Source: Powellomyces hirtus (taxonomy: Eukaryota > Chytridiomycota > Chytridiomycetes > Spizellomycetales > Powellomycetaceae). Taken from it: a stretch of 64,000 bases of DNA. The position numbers were made by a program, and so were the translations under genes. Shown here piece by piece: positions 37,229 to 47,063 of the stretch (position 1 is its first letter; every line of letters starts with the position of its first letter). The DNA is taken from assembly GCA_025526995.1 (NCBI GenBank), contig JAHLKG010000029.1, positions 308,961 through 372,960 on the forward strand, read 5' to 3'. The notes under the pieces were generated by a model. It saw only the letters and a list, made by a program, of their open reading frames with translations, made no database searches and had not been told where the DNA came from.

Positions 37229-38338
37229 ATGCGCTCCTCTCCCCAAAAATCCTGCGCAACTCCCCGCCTGCCCGCCAAACAGCGCAGCGCACACCCGCGC
37301 AACTTGCAACGCACCCACCACCATGACCACGCCAGTCCGGAGCGGCCACTGCGAATCTCGGATCTAGTGGAGCCACATGGGGTTGACGATGAGGAGGAAG
37401 ACCGAGAGGAGGAGGAGGAGAAAGATGTGCTGGCTGGGATCATACGAGGGTACGCGGCTCTAGATCTGACGCGAGACAAAGACGCTGTCCGGACGTGGGC
37501 GCAGCGGAAAGCGGCAGTAGCTGCGCGCGAGCAACAGCAACAGTCTCACGCTGCATATTCAGATAAGCATAACGAGGCTGGGAGGCGAAACAGCAGCCCA
37601 TTGTACCACCTCCCGGACACCACGTCGGGCAGCGCGTTTGACGCGTGGAAAGCTCGCAAACAGCACGAACGCACCGCCCTCGCCACCCGCACGCGTCTCG
37701 TTGGCGCTCACCAGGACTCTCTCGCCGCGGCCGCCGCCGCCGCCCACAAAGCCGCAGCCCAGAGAACCCGCACGCAGCTCGAACTCTGTCGCTGGCGCCG
37801 CAGAAAGGACGTCGATGCCGAGCTGCAGCGCCGGCGCGGGCGGCACGTGGCAGAGGAACGCGACAAGAGGGCGAGGGAAAGGCGCGGGGAAGCGAGGACG
37901 GCGTTTGAGCAGTGGGTGCAGAGAAAAACAATCGAGGAGGATGCGTGCGCGTTGCAGAGGGAGAGGGAGGAGGGCGGTTGGTATCCGCATCCACAGGCGT
38001 GGGTGGATGTGGGTCCCGTGGACGATACGAGCGCGACACGGGTGGGTGATAGAGTCGGTCTGTCCCCGCCGCACATCTACAACGACTATGCGTTGTGCGC
38101 GCAACTGGCGCCGGGGTTCTTGAAGAGGTATCGTGTGCTAGTGGCTTCCGCTGGAGTTGAGCGCGCGGATCAGAGTCGGTCAACGGTAGCGAGAGCGAGC
38201 GTCGCTGACTATGAGACACCACCGGTGCTGGCAAAGAGGGGCGGGCCGTGGGTGCCGGCTGGAGGCGTAGGTCAGGCTGGGCAACAGAGTACGGCTGCGA
38301 GACTGGGACAACGGAGGGGGTGCGAAATCAAAACGTGA
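37229..38338 (+). CDS. Coiled-coil protein with W-x-x-[RK]K repeats, CCDC34/CCDC181-like
   Basis: A single exon of 369 aa starts at the first in-frame ATG. Residues about 45-75 are very acidic. Three similar units follow: VRTWAQRKAAV, FDAWKARKQHE and FEQWVQRKTIEE, linked by Arg/Ala/Glu-rich helix. Trp followed by a short basic stretch is characteristic of ciliary and microtubule-associated coiled-coil proteins such as CCDC34 and CCDC181. Assignment to one of them is tentative. The C-terminal segment (WYPHPQAWVDVGP, PPHIYNDYALCAQLAPGFL) is non-helical. A flagellar role would suit a zoosporic fungus, as inference only. Confidence 0.65.
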   Translation: MRSSPQKSCATPRLPAKQRSAHPRNLQRTHHHDHASPERPLRISDLVEPHGVDDEEEDREEEEEKDVLAGIIRGYAALDLTRDKDAVRTWAQRKAAVAAREQQQQSHAAYSDKHNEAGRRNSSPLYHLPDTTSGSAFDAWKARKQHERTALATRTRLVGAHQDSLAAAAAAAHKAAAQRTRTQLELCRWRRRKDVDAELQRRRGRHVAEERDKRARERRGEARTAFEQWVQRKTIEEDACALQREREEGGWYPHPQAWVDVGPVDDTSATRVGDRVGLSPPHIYNDYALCAQLAPGFLKRYRVLVASAGVERADQSRSTVARASVADYETPPVLAKRGGPWVPAGGVGQAGQQSTAARLGQRRGCEIKT

Positions 38339-39086
38339 GGGGAGTCGAGATGGGGGGAGGAGTGGGAGTGCAGCTGGATTTGCACCGCCGTCGGGGGATG
38401 AAGGAGTTGTATATGGGTGTGAATATATGTGTAAGCGTAATTAGATTGAATGATATCGAATTGTGTGTGCTCAAGCCAGAACATTGCGTTCACGTTGCTA
38501 TTGCTCTTTGGAAATGTCTAAGGAGAAGCGGGTCAGAAACAAAGAGAGAGAGAGAGAAACGGCCATGTTGCTTTTCGGCTGAGGGTGGCCGTTTTTGCGC
38601 TGCATGAGCTGCCATTGCCCTGGTCAAATTCAGGAAAGCTGGGGCAAGAAGCGAAGCGGGACTCTTGAGGGGTGCGGAAGCATTGATTCAAGAATCAATG
38701 GCGTGCTTGCAACCATGTCTGAAGTTGTCTCGTATTGCGGTCGCATAGTTGTCTCGTATTGCGGTCGCATTTCCGGTTTGCCAAGTCGCCAAAGCCGCGG
38801 ACAAAGTGTTGTGTGGTGGACGACGAGATCAATGTATCGCTGGACGCCAATCATTCACCGGGCCAATTGCCCCGCCGCTGCGATGGTCCACATGTGACGG
38901 GTGTAGAATTCTTTTTATATTTCACTTGGAAATGTGGGGTCAGCTCTAACAATGTAAGAAACAGCTACTGTGTGTACAGAAAAACGGTGTGTGTGGAGAA
39001 AAACGATGTGGGGAACAAACGAAACGGGGTGCTACATACAAGCCACTTGTAAAAAGGGATCTATATCGACGTTTATGTTTCTCAAG
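38339..39086. other. Convergent spacer with a 24-bp tandem pair
   Basis: No gene is seen. Two 23-bp copies of a GTTGTCTCGTATTGCGGTCG motif sit head to tail at 38724-38770, one base apart. Confidence 0.5.
38724..38770 (+). repeat. Two-copy 24-bp tandem repeat
   Basis: Bases 38724-38746 recur exactly at 38748-38770. There are only two copies and no coding overlap. Confidence 0.9.
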
Positions 39087-39968
39087 TCAACGTAACTTGA
39101 CATAACCCCATTTGATTTTGCCAGTCTGCTTTTTGGCGTCCTTTTCTACACTCTTGTCGACCACGGCGCCGGGGACGACAGGAGTGGCTTCAACGAGGAC
39201 GGCAGTGGTGGCAGCGGGGGCAGCGGCGACGGCGGCGGGGGCCACGACGACGGTTTCCTTCTTGGTTTCGATGGCGACAAGGACATCGACGAGGGGGACC
39301 AAGGGTTTGAGGATCAGGTCGTAGATGAAGAGGGCGCCCTTTGCGCTCGGGGAGATGAGCCAGAGCACGAGGACGAGCTTGAAGGTGTAGTAGTAGGGGA
39401 AGATATTGAGGAGCGCGTCTTGGGCGTATTCAATCAGATGCAGAAAGACAAACACGGTCCTGCAGGAGGAAAAGAAGGGGGATGAGGAAAAGAACAAGGG
39501 GGGAAGTGACGGAAAGAGAAAAGAAGGGATACCAATAGCCGAGCCACTGGCCCTGCTCCCTTGGGCCTTTTCCGACAGATTTCAAGCTCATGTAGGCGGG
39601 GTAAAAGTATCCGCACACGTCGGTGAGGAGTCCGGCATAGAGGTTGTTGAATATGAGAACAAAGAGGATGGCGCCAAAAGTTGCGATTCCCGCGAGATGG
39701 ACTTTTGCAATGCCCGATTGTTTCTCGAGGGCGAGGACAAAGGGGACGCCGGACAGGGTTTTGTCCAGCTGTGAGTGGGGGGGGAGTGTGGTTGAGGACG
39801 CAGCATTTTTTGTCATTGTGGTTGGGTCAACTAGCGGGCCGTGTTGGGGGTTCGACTGGACACACACCGACATTGACCCACACGTGTTTTTTTGCGCACC
39901 TCAGCAAGCCTGGACTGGAGCTCTCCTTTTGTCATTGACTGGACGCCGACGGTGGGAACCAGGACCAT
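39087..39968 (-). CDS. YOP1: Yop1/REEP5 membrane-shaping protein (TB2/DP1/HVA22)
   Basis: Exons 39968-39900, 39768-39533 and 39459-39087 (minus) give 225 aa. The family forms reticulon-like hairpins that curve tubular endoplasmic reticulum. The order matches Yop1: an amphipathic start (LQSRLAE spliced to LDKTLSGVPFVLALEKQSG), a first hydrophobic hairpin (IATFGAILFVLIFNNLYAGL), the signature YPAYMSLKSV, a second hairpin (WTVFVFLHLIEYAQDALL, FPYYYTFKLVLVLWL) and PSAKGALFIYDLILKPLV. The C-terminal tail is Ala/Val/Thr-rich, then Lys-rich. Exon 1 is supported by the family pattern QxRLAELDK; a nearer in-frame ATG at 39935 would shorten the protein by 11 residues. A different ATG at 39816 would lose the conserved amphipathic start. 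Confidence 0.9.
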
Positions 39969-41444
39969 GTCGACACAGTATTGCAGATGGGGGGTTTGAC
40001 GCGTGGGACGCGTGGGACGCGAGAGGGGACACTTGAGAGACTCGGGGTGGTTGTGAGAATGAGGTTCTTTTGTCAAGACCGTTGAGTGATGAGAATGAGA
40101 ATGAGGGACAGCACAGCGACTAGGAAGACCACCGCAGCATTGCGAGGTGTTGAAGAGAGAGAGAGAGAGAGAGAGCTGGAGCAGCGAGATGGTGGCAGAC
40201 AGCTGGGCTGAGAGTCGTTAGGGAGGGAGAGAAGGAGGCAGTCGATGATCATGGGAGCACAGAAGGCGTACGCGTTTAGAAAACAACAACAACATTGTCT
40301 AATCGCACTATTATCGATAGAGGGAGAGAGTGACACCCAAATAAATAGCATATATCGATGCAGTATTCTCTCCCCAATTGGCAGCAGCAGCAGCAGCGAT
40401 GAATGCATGAATGAATGAATGAATGAATGAAGGATGTCAACCTCCCTCCCTCTATCCCTCTATCCATCCCATCCCCATCCCATCATCCCCATCCACTCAC
40501 TCACCCAGTCAATGATGATGATGATGATGATGATGGGATAGTGAGTGAGTGACTCTCTTATGTACAGTAGGACTGCTTCCCATCACGTGACAGTAGCGAG
40601 CCCCTACCTGAATATAGGCTAGATTGGATATGGGATGGGGCGAGAGTGTGACCTGGATATAGCACACGACGTTGTGTGACTCTCGAGTGATGCAAAAAAA
40701 AGCTGCGCGTTGAACGAATGAATGAATGAATCCACTCGTTCATGATGATAATGATGATGATGATGGAATGAGTGAGACTGACTGTTTGCCACCCGCCGTC
40801 CGTCCGTCTCTCTGACTCTCTGACTCTCTGGCTGACTGACTCACTGAGGGACTGACTGAGGGACTTTCAACCCTCGTGGAAATCATATCATAGTTCATCG
40901 TACAGTAGACAGAGTCGCTCAGTCGCCGAGTCGCCGAGTCACTGAGTAGGGTAGGTAGGGAGGGCTCATCGATAGTCTTCTTCTCCTTCATCATCATCAC
41001 CATCCAGCCATGCATGAATGACGCTTGGACGGACGGCCGTATTGTGTCTGTCTGTCTGGGTACAGTCAGTGTTACGCGACGCTTTTGCGCTCCGCCAGAG
41101 TTACGCACCGTCGCGCAGTGCAGTGCACTCTCTCTTTGCGCTCGCTCGCTCGGCAAAATCCCCCTTTTATTCCCCCTCCCCCCTTGGGATTTTGTTCTTG
41201 ACCTTCTTTCCCTTCTCCAATTCTTTTTCTCCTCACTCTTTCCCTGCCATAGACCGATTCATAGGTAGAATAGAATAGAATAGACCTTACTCTCGGCCAT
41301 AGATACATAGACAACAACAACCTACTCTCACCCTCGACACTCTCGACATTCTCTCTCAACACCACAACGCGCTTCCACCCAGTCTGATATCATCCATCTC
41401 TGTCGTCGTCGTCCCCCACTTTTCCTTGGTGACAGTTCTCGACA
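39969..41444. other. Microsatellite-dense divergent spacer
   Basis: No gene is seen. Simple repeats include GA at about 40153-40175, GAAT at 40407-40430, ATG at 40512-40535, ATGATG near 40741-40765, CTCTGA near 40808-40830, GTCGCCGA near 40921-40940 and TAGAA near 41266-41285. CACTCACTCAC near 40494 and GTGAGTGAGTG near 40541 are inverted copies flanking the ATG tract. It separates Yop1 from the Boi-like gene and so contains both promoters. Confidence 0.6.
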
Positions 41445-44330
41445 ATGCTGACCGACCCGCACATGCAACTCGACTTTTACGAGCTCGACCTGCCGTTTGT
41501 CGTCTATGGCCGCCACAACTTTGTCGCTGTACGTTCTGGTCGTTCGTTCTTGCTTGCCTCGCGCCGAGCGCTCACCCGATAACCGTTTGGTTCTGTATAG
41601 GAAGAAGAAGACGAAATCACGTTTGCCGCTGCCGACCCTGTCGTCGTGCTGGAACGCGACGAACTCTACAGTGACGGCTGGTGGAGGGTACATGTCAAAA
41701 AACCCGTGTGTCTTCAACCTTTGCAATGTGTGAAAGAGAACTCACCATGCTGTGGTCTCTTCTCTATAGGGACGAAATCGCCAAGGCCACGTTGGCCTCT
41801 TTCCCAAAAACTTCATCGCCTTCGACCCTCCCTCCAAAACCTCCCCCCCACAACCCAAACAAACCTCCGCCGACCATCTCCCTTCCCCGGCGCTCTCCCA
41901 ACACTACGTCTTCCCCAATCCACCGGTTTCCGACGAGGTCGATTCGGTCGCCGGAACATTGCAGCGACAGTCCCTCTCGTTCACCCCAGGCACCCCACCT
42001 GAAATCTCCAAGGACCTAGCCAACTTGGAAGATAGATACAGCACGCTGTCGAGAACCCCCGCGGCTGCACCTAACGCGCACCCGAAAACGTGGAACCCGC
42101 GGGATGTGGAAAATTGGTTGAGTAGGGAGGGGTTTGAGTTTGCGATCCGGTACTTCAAACGTGAGTGGCGAAAAGCAAAGATATGGGTGCCATCTGCAGG
42201 TAGTCAAGTTTTTCGTATTGATCTTGCGTGATTCTCTGCCCCCTCTCAGAAACACCCATCACGGGACAAGCCCTCCTCGACCTCAACCTCTCTTCCCTCC
42301 GCGAACTCGGCATGGAATCCCTCAGCGACCGCATCAACATCCTGCATCAGATTCTCGCCCTCAAAGAAGATTTTCCCGATCTCCCCACCCCCGAATCCGC
42401 CCGCGAATCCCCGCAGGTCTCCCGCACTTGTCCCACAGGCTCGTCTCACCAAACAGTACAGGGAACCCCCTCACCCGCCCGAGAATCACTTGCCACCTCG
42501 TCACATGGGCCAGCGGCCGTTGCCTCGTTGCGCGGCTCAGTGCTGGGGTCGTCGTCAGCATCGGGTTCGCGTCCGCCCTCACCGCCGGCGACCTGTTTGG
42601 AGAAAAACAGGGACCAGAAAGAGGGTAGTGCAGGGAACGCCCGTTCGCAGGATTCCGGCTTTGTGGAACAGGCCGAGGAAGATCTTGGAAAGCCGCAGGT
42701 ACGTCAGCAACAACCTTCCCCCCACCACTCGAACCCCCCGAGTTCTGACCCATCGTCCATTCCTACCAGTACCCCATCCGCCAAGACTCGTGGGGCCAAG
42801 GCGCCATCTCACCCATCATTGCTCCCAACGACCTCCCACCCCCGGAACAACAACGCCGGCTCCGCAAACCGGCGTCAGATTTCACCCTCAGCGATTATTT
42901 CTATGGCTCGGAAACGGGTGGTGATGATCAGGATAGGGACGGGGAAGAGGAAGAAGACTACCACCTTACCCTCCCACCCCTGGAACTGCCCACTGGCAAG
43001 CACACCTCGGTTGAGAACAAAGATGGAGAAGCCACGCTTGTGAGATCACCGGACCGTGCGAACCGCGTTGGGGGAATGGTTGGAGTGACTGGGTCTCCGT
43101 TGATGGAAGAGCAAACTGTGAATGAGGGGAGGGGGCAAGAGTGAGTAAAAACCACACACCCGTTTGGCGTACCATATCCATACAATTGTACTTATTGTTT
43201 TTGTCTAGTTCTCCCAAACGTCAGCGCTCCCTCCGTCTCATGACCAACATCACCCGCTCGTTATCCAAATCCAACCGCCATTTCCGCAAATCCGCCGAAT
43301 CCAGCAACAACTCCAGCAACAACGCGAACGCAGCCGCACTCGGACTCTCCCTGCCGTACTCGCAATCCGACCTCCACCTCGCCCACCCCCCCATGCCCGA
43401 CCTGCCCCCCAACCTCAAATCTACAACTAGAACATCGTCACCAGCAACAACGACGTTGGCATTGTCGCCTAAATCACCCACCCCTAGCCCCACCGACGGC
43501 GGACTTAAACACTTTGCGAGCCCGGACTATACGGGTGACCTCGAGGTCCGCGCGAATGGAGCGGGCAGGTGGAAGAAGCGGTATTGTGTGATCGATAACG
43601 CCGTTCTGTGGATCCTAAAATCCAAAGTAAGCAAAACCAGAAAAAATCTCGTCACTCACCCCCCTCCCCACACCTCTCACCACTTTTCCTTTTTCTCTCT
43701 CTCTAGGATAACCCCAAAGAAACCCTTCACATGACCCTCACCCCCGACACTCAAGTCCTGCCCTCCCACCCGACCCCGTCCCACCCCTACACGTTCTACG
43801 TCCGGGACACCCACACGGGCGTGCAATGCAACGCAGAGTCCCAGCTCGCCATGGTCTCCTGGCTCAACATTCTCGTCCGCGCCGGCCAGCACACGGAACG
43901 CACCCGCCCCGTTACCCTGATTCCGATTAGACCCCAGCAGCAGCAGCAACAAATGCAGCCGGGGGAAAAACCGGCGTCGCGGATCCCCGTCACGGCGGCG
44001 GCGTACCCCGAACGCCTGTCGAATGGGATCGATGCAAAGATGGTCATGGGCATGAATAAGCACTACCACCACCACCACCACCCGAGAAGAATGCCCGAGG
44101 AGGAGGAAGCCATCAGCAACAACAACAACAACAACAACAACAACAGCATTAGAGATGGAGCGATTTCGCCTGCCGGCAGCGTCGATTCGCGACTAACGAA
44201 CAAGGATATTCGAAACAGCACCACCATCAACAACAACAACAACAACAACAACACCAACAATAATAATAATAGTATAAATAGACCCGCCGGACCCGCTAAA
44301 AACGGCCTCTTCGCGGCTGCAGAACACTAG
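41445..44330 (+). CDS. BOI1: Boi1/Boi2-like SH3-SAM-PH polarity protein
   Basis: Exons 41445-41528, 41601-41687, 41770-42160, 42250-42698, 42770-43140, 43209-43626 and 43707-44330 give 807 aa, all phases consistent. An SH3 domain spans residues about 18-76 (YGRHNFVAEEEDEITF, GWWRGRNRQGHVGLFPKNFI). A SAM domain spans about 166-231 (WNPRDVENWLSREGFEFA, LLDLNLSSLRELGM). A PH domain spans about 555-655 (YTGDLEVRANGAGRWKKRYC, ending MVSWLNILVRA). This order is that of yeast Boi1/2, scaffolds binding Cdc42, formins and phospholipids at growth sites. Linkers are Ser/Pro-rich; the tail has Gln, His and long Asn runs. Exon 6 begins with a basic segment (SPKRQRSLRLMTNITRSLSK). Confidence 0.92.
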
Positions 44331-45049
44331 CGACACCAGCGACAGCGTGAAAGCTGCGTCTCCACGGATGGACCCTCTTGGTGATGCAAACGCAGAAAAA
44401 AAAAAAACTCACCAAAAACATATTTCACACCAACCCCACCACCACCACACGATACCACCACTCTTGCTTTCACACCCCCCCCCCCCCCCCCCCCCGGCGC
44501 TACCCCACATTAGAATATAGACAGTGCTGCGCCCCCAGCACCTTTCTCCCTTTTTAAATTTTGTTTTTTTTTGCGCATGTTTGTGGTTTTGTGTCTCCAT
44601 CATATAATAGGTACCCCGCGCGCGCGCCCATAGACACGGGCGGGCGTGAAGCTGAAAATAATATATATATATATACATACGCAAAACGTAGAAGCTGGAA
44701 CACGAGACACTGAACCAAACTGGGTGCGGTGGGTGGTGCGGGTGTAGGGTTCATTGTATCCAGGGCAGCACGACAGGACACAAAACAAAAAAAAAAACAA
44801 AAAAAAAAAAAACATACGGATATTCCGCACGCTGGTAAAACATCCCGCATGCACTGCATTGTTTCCTACTATTTCCCCACCCACCGCCAATGGGACAAGA
44901 CCAACACTGCCATTTTCCTCTGTATACAGAAAAAAACCTAAAAAACCTATCTACCTCTCTTTGCCTTGTGTGCCTGCCCCGCTCACCCTCGGCACCACGA
45001 AATCAAAATTGCAGGTTTGGAGATATATGTGGGTTGTGTTGTGTTGGCC
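44331..45049. other. Convergent spacer with homopolymers, no gene seen
   Basis: This contains a C run at about 44475-44495, A runs near 44395, 44788 and 44803, and a TA dinucleotide stretch near 44661-44674. I see no coding segment. Confidence 0.5.
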
Positions 45050-47063
45050 TCACGTTTGGAACGTTCTGACAATGCGCGAGATAGGTTCTCGGCAGATGGG
45101 ACATTCGCGCGTGCTGCGTTCCAGCAGTTTGCCGCAATCCATGCCTGCCCCCCAACCCAAAAAAAAAAAAAAAAAAAAAAAGAAAGAATGTGTACCACGT
45201 GAGGATTACATGTGGTGGGGGCTTGCGGGGAGGAACGGTGGGGGTTTTTTTTTTTTTTTTGCGTGTCTTACATGTTACCAAATGCCCACATTCCAAAAAC
45301 ACGCAATTAACGACTTTATCACAGCAGATCTTGCACAGTCCGTCGTCCTCGTCCACAGTCGATTGCTGTTGCTGCTGCTGTGGTCGCGATGCAGATGTTG
45401 ATTCCTCAAACCGAGCATTGGCCGCAGCTTGGATAGCGGCTTCGGACCGCGCCGCGTCGAGTAGTCGTTTGACGCGGGAAACGAGTTCGCTTTTCTCAAG
45501 CACGTTCGAGTAGTCGACCTTGTTTTCGGAGAGGATGTGTTTGAGCGTTCGGGCAGGGAGGGTCGATGGGTCGGTGGATGAAGAGAGCAGGCTGGCTAGG
45601 GTCGGGACGTTGAGTGATGAGGAAGATGCAGGGGGAACAGACGACGCCGGAGCCGCCGTTCGGGCATTCGTGGCCGTTGCCCGCGCTGGTGCTGGGGCGG
45701 GTCGTGGGCGTGGACGCGGAGCATAAGTGTTGGGTTCGGATGGACGTGGAGGATATCCGGACGCCGGTGATTGTGAACTACTTGCGGGCTGGCTGCGTGG
45801 ACCTGGACTAGCTGGCCCGTGGACTCCCCAGGACGGTAGAATCCCATCCCACCAAGCAGTTTGGCCGTCGGGACGCGGGGCCATGGGGTTGGAGAAGGTG
45901 GGCGGTGATGGTGACGACGATGGAGCAGAGTGATACCCGGTGCCTTGCGGGAATCCCCCAAAGTGGGGCACAGGTGGCGGACGCTGTGCTCCACCGAAGA
46001 AGGCGTTGAGATCAGGAGGTGGGCCGTTGCCGAAAAAGCCGCCGCTGGGACGGACATTTCCGGGATACTCGGTCCATGAAGAAGGGCCTGCTTGGTGTGT
46101 TGGTCGGGGCCCCGAGTATGCATTCTGTCGCTGCTGGGCCGCCAATCGCTCCGCATTCATTTGTCGTGTGCGTTGTGTCCTCTCTCCTTCCGCCTCCACC
46201 CTCTGGCGATTCTCTCGTTCCCTTTTCGCACTCTCCGACCGTTCCCGTCGGGCATCCGACGCCATATTGTCTCCCTCTCGTGGGTTCGTGGGCGGAAGAC
46301 ACGGAACGCCCTCCCGAAACGCCTTCTCCGATTCCGCCGACAACGGCGTCTGCGCAATCAGATTGACCAGTTCGGATTTTTCTAACAGACCCTCGGCGTC
46401 TAACCCGTACGCTTTGATATACCCTTGCAGTTCTTTTGTGGGCAGCGGGAGGAGAGATTTGGCAGACATTGCGCTCACTAACCAATGGCGCAAGGAATCA
46501 GATATGCTCTGTTGGTTTGGTGAATGAATAACGCGTACCGCTCACTTTTGAGGTAGGGAGTGCAAAAGTTGCAGACTGAGACAGGATCAAAGTAGCCGAA
46601 TTGGGGGAGTGGGATTTTGACGTCGTCAATGCAAGTCGGGCACCTCACTTTTCAACCGTAGGAGTCAATAGAATCAGCATACAATCTCTGAGTGACCTCT
46701 TCCACGAACCTCTCGGGTGCTGTCACTCACCATTCCCACAGTATCGACAGTGACTCTTCTTTTTCCAAAATCCAAACTTTGCCCTAAAAAGATCGCAACC
46801 AACTGTCTTCAATAAAATGCGTCTCCCCCACGTCTCCCTACCAACTCAATATACACTCACCCGCAATAACACTCGCTGTATTCGCCCTTTGGTTTTAGTT
46901 TGGGAATGGGGCGGGAGAGAGGTTCATGCCCTCGTCCAACTGGTGCTGCTCCTGATGGTGCGGTGGCCGGCCGGCTTCGACGCCCTGCCGCTGCACCTGC
47001 TGTCGGAGGACGAGCGGAGGGATCGTCGTTATCACCTGTGCGTACGCTAGTGCATTCGGGCAT
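45050..47063 (-). CDS. RNF34: RNF34/RFFL-like E3 ubiquitin ligase (FYVE, two SAP-like, RING)
   Basis: Exons 47063-46861, 46783-46731, 46647-46546, 46477-45272 and 45144-45050 (minus) give 552 aa. An N-terminal Pro/Ala-rich stretch leads to a FYVE-like zinc finger at about 65-118: CYCGAKFGFWKKKSHCRYC, VRCPTC, then VSVCNFC, spread over three short exons. A SAP-like helix pair follows at about 131-163 (LPTKELQGYIKAYGL, LLEKSELVNLI). After a long Pro/Ser/Gly-rich linker comes a second SAP-like pair (LPARTLKHILSENKV, VLEKSELVSRV). A C-terminal RING-HC finger is at about 501-552 (CKICCDK, LECGHLVTCMDCGKLL, CPICREPI), completed only by the last exon. Animal RNF34/RFFL (CARP) have the same order and ubiquitinate apoptotic and signalling proteins at endomembranes. 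The start is the ATG at 47063. Confidence 0.85.
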
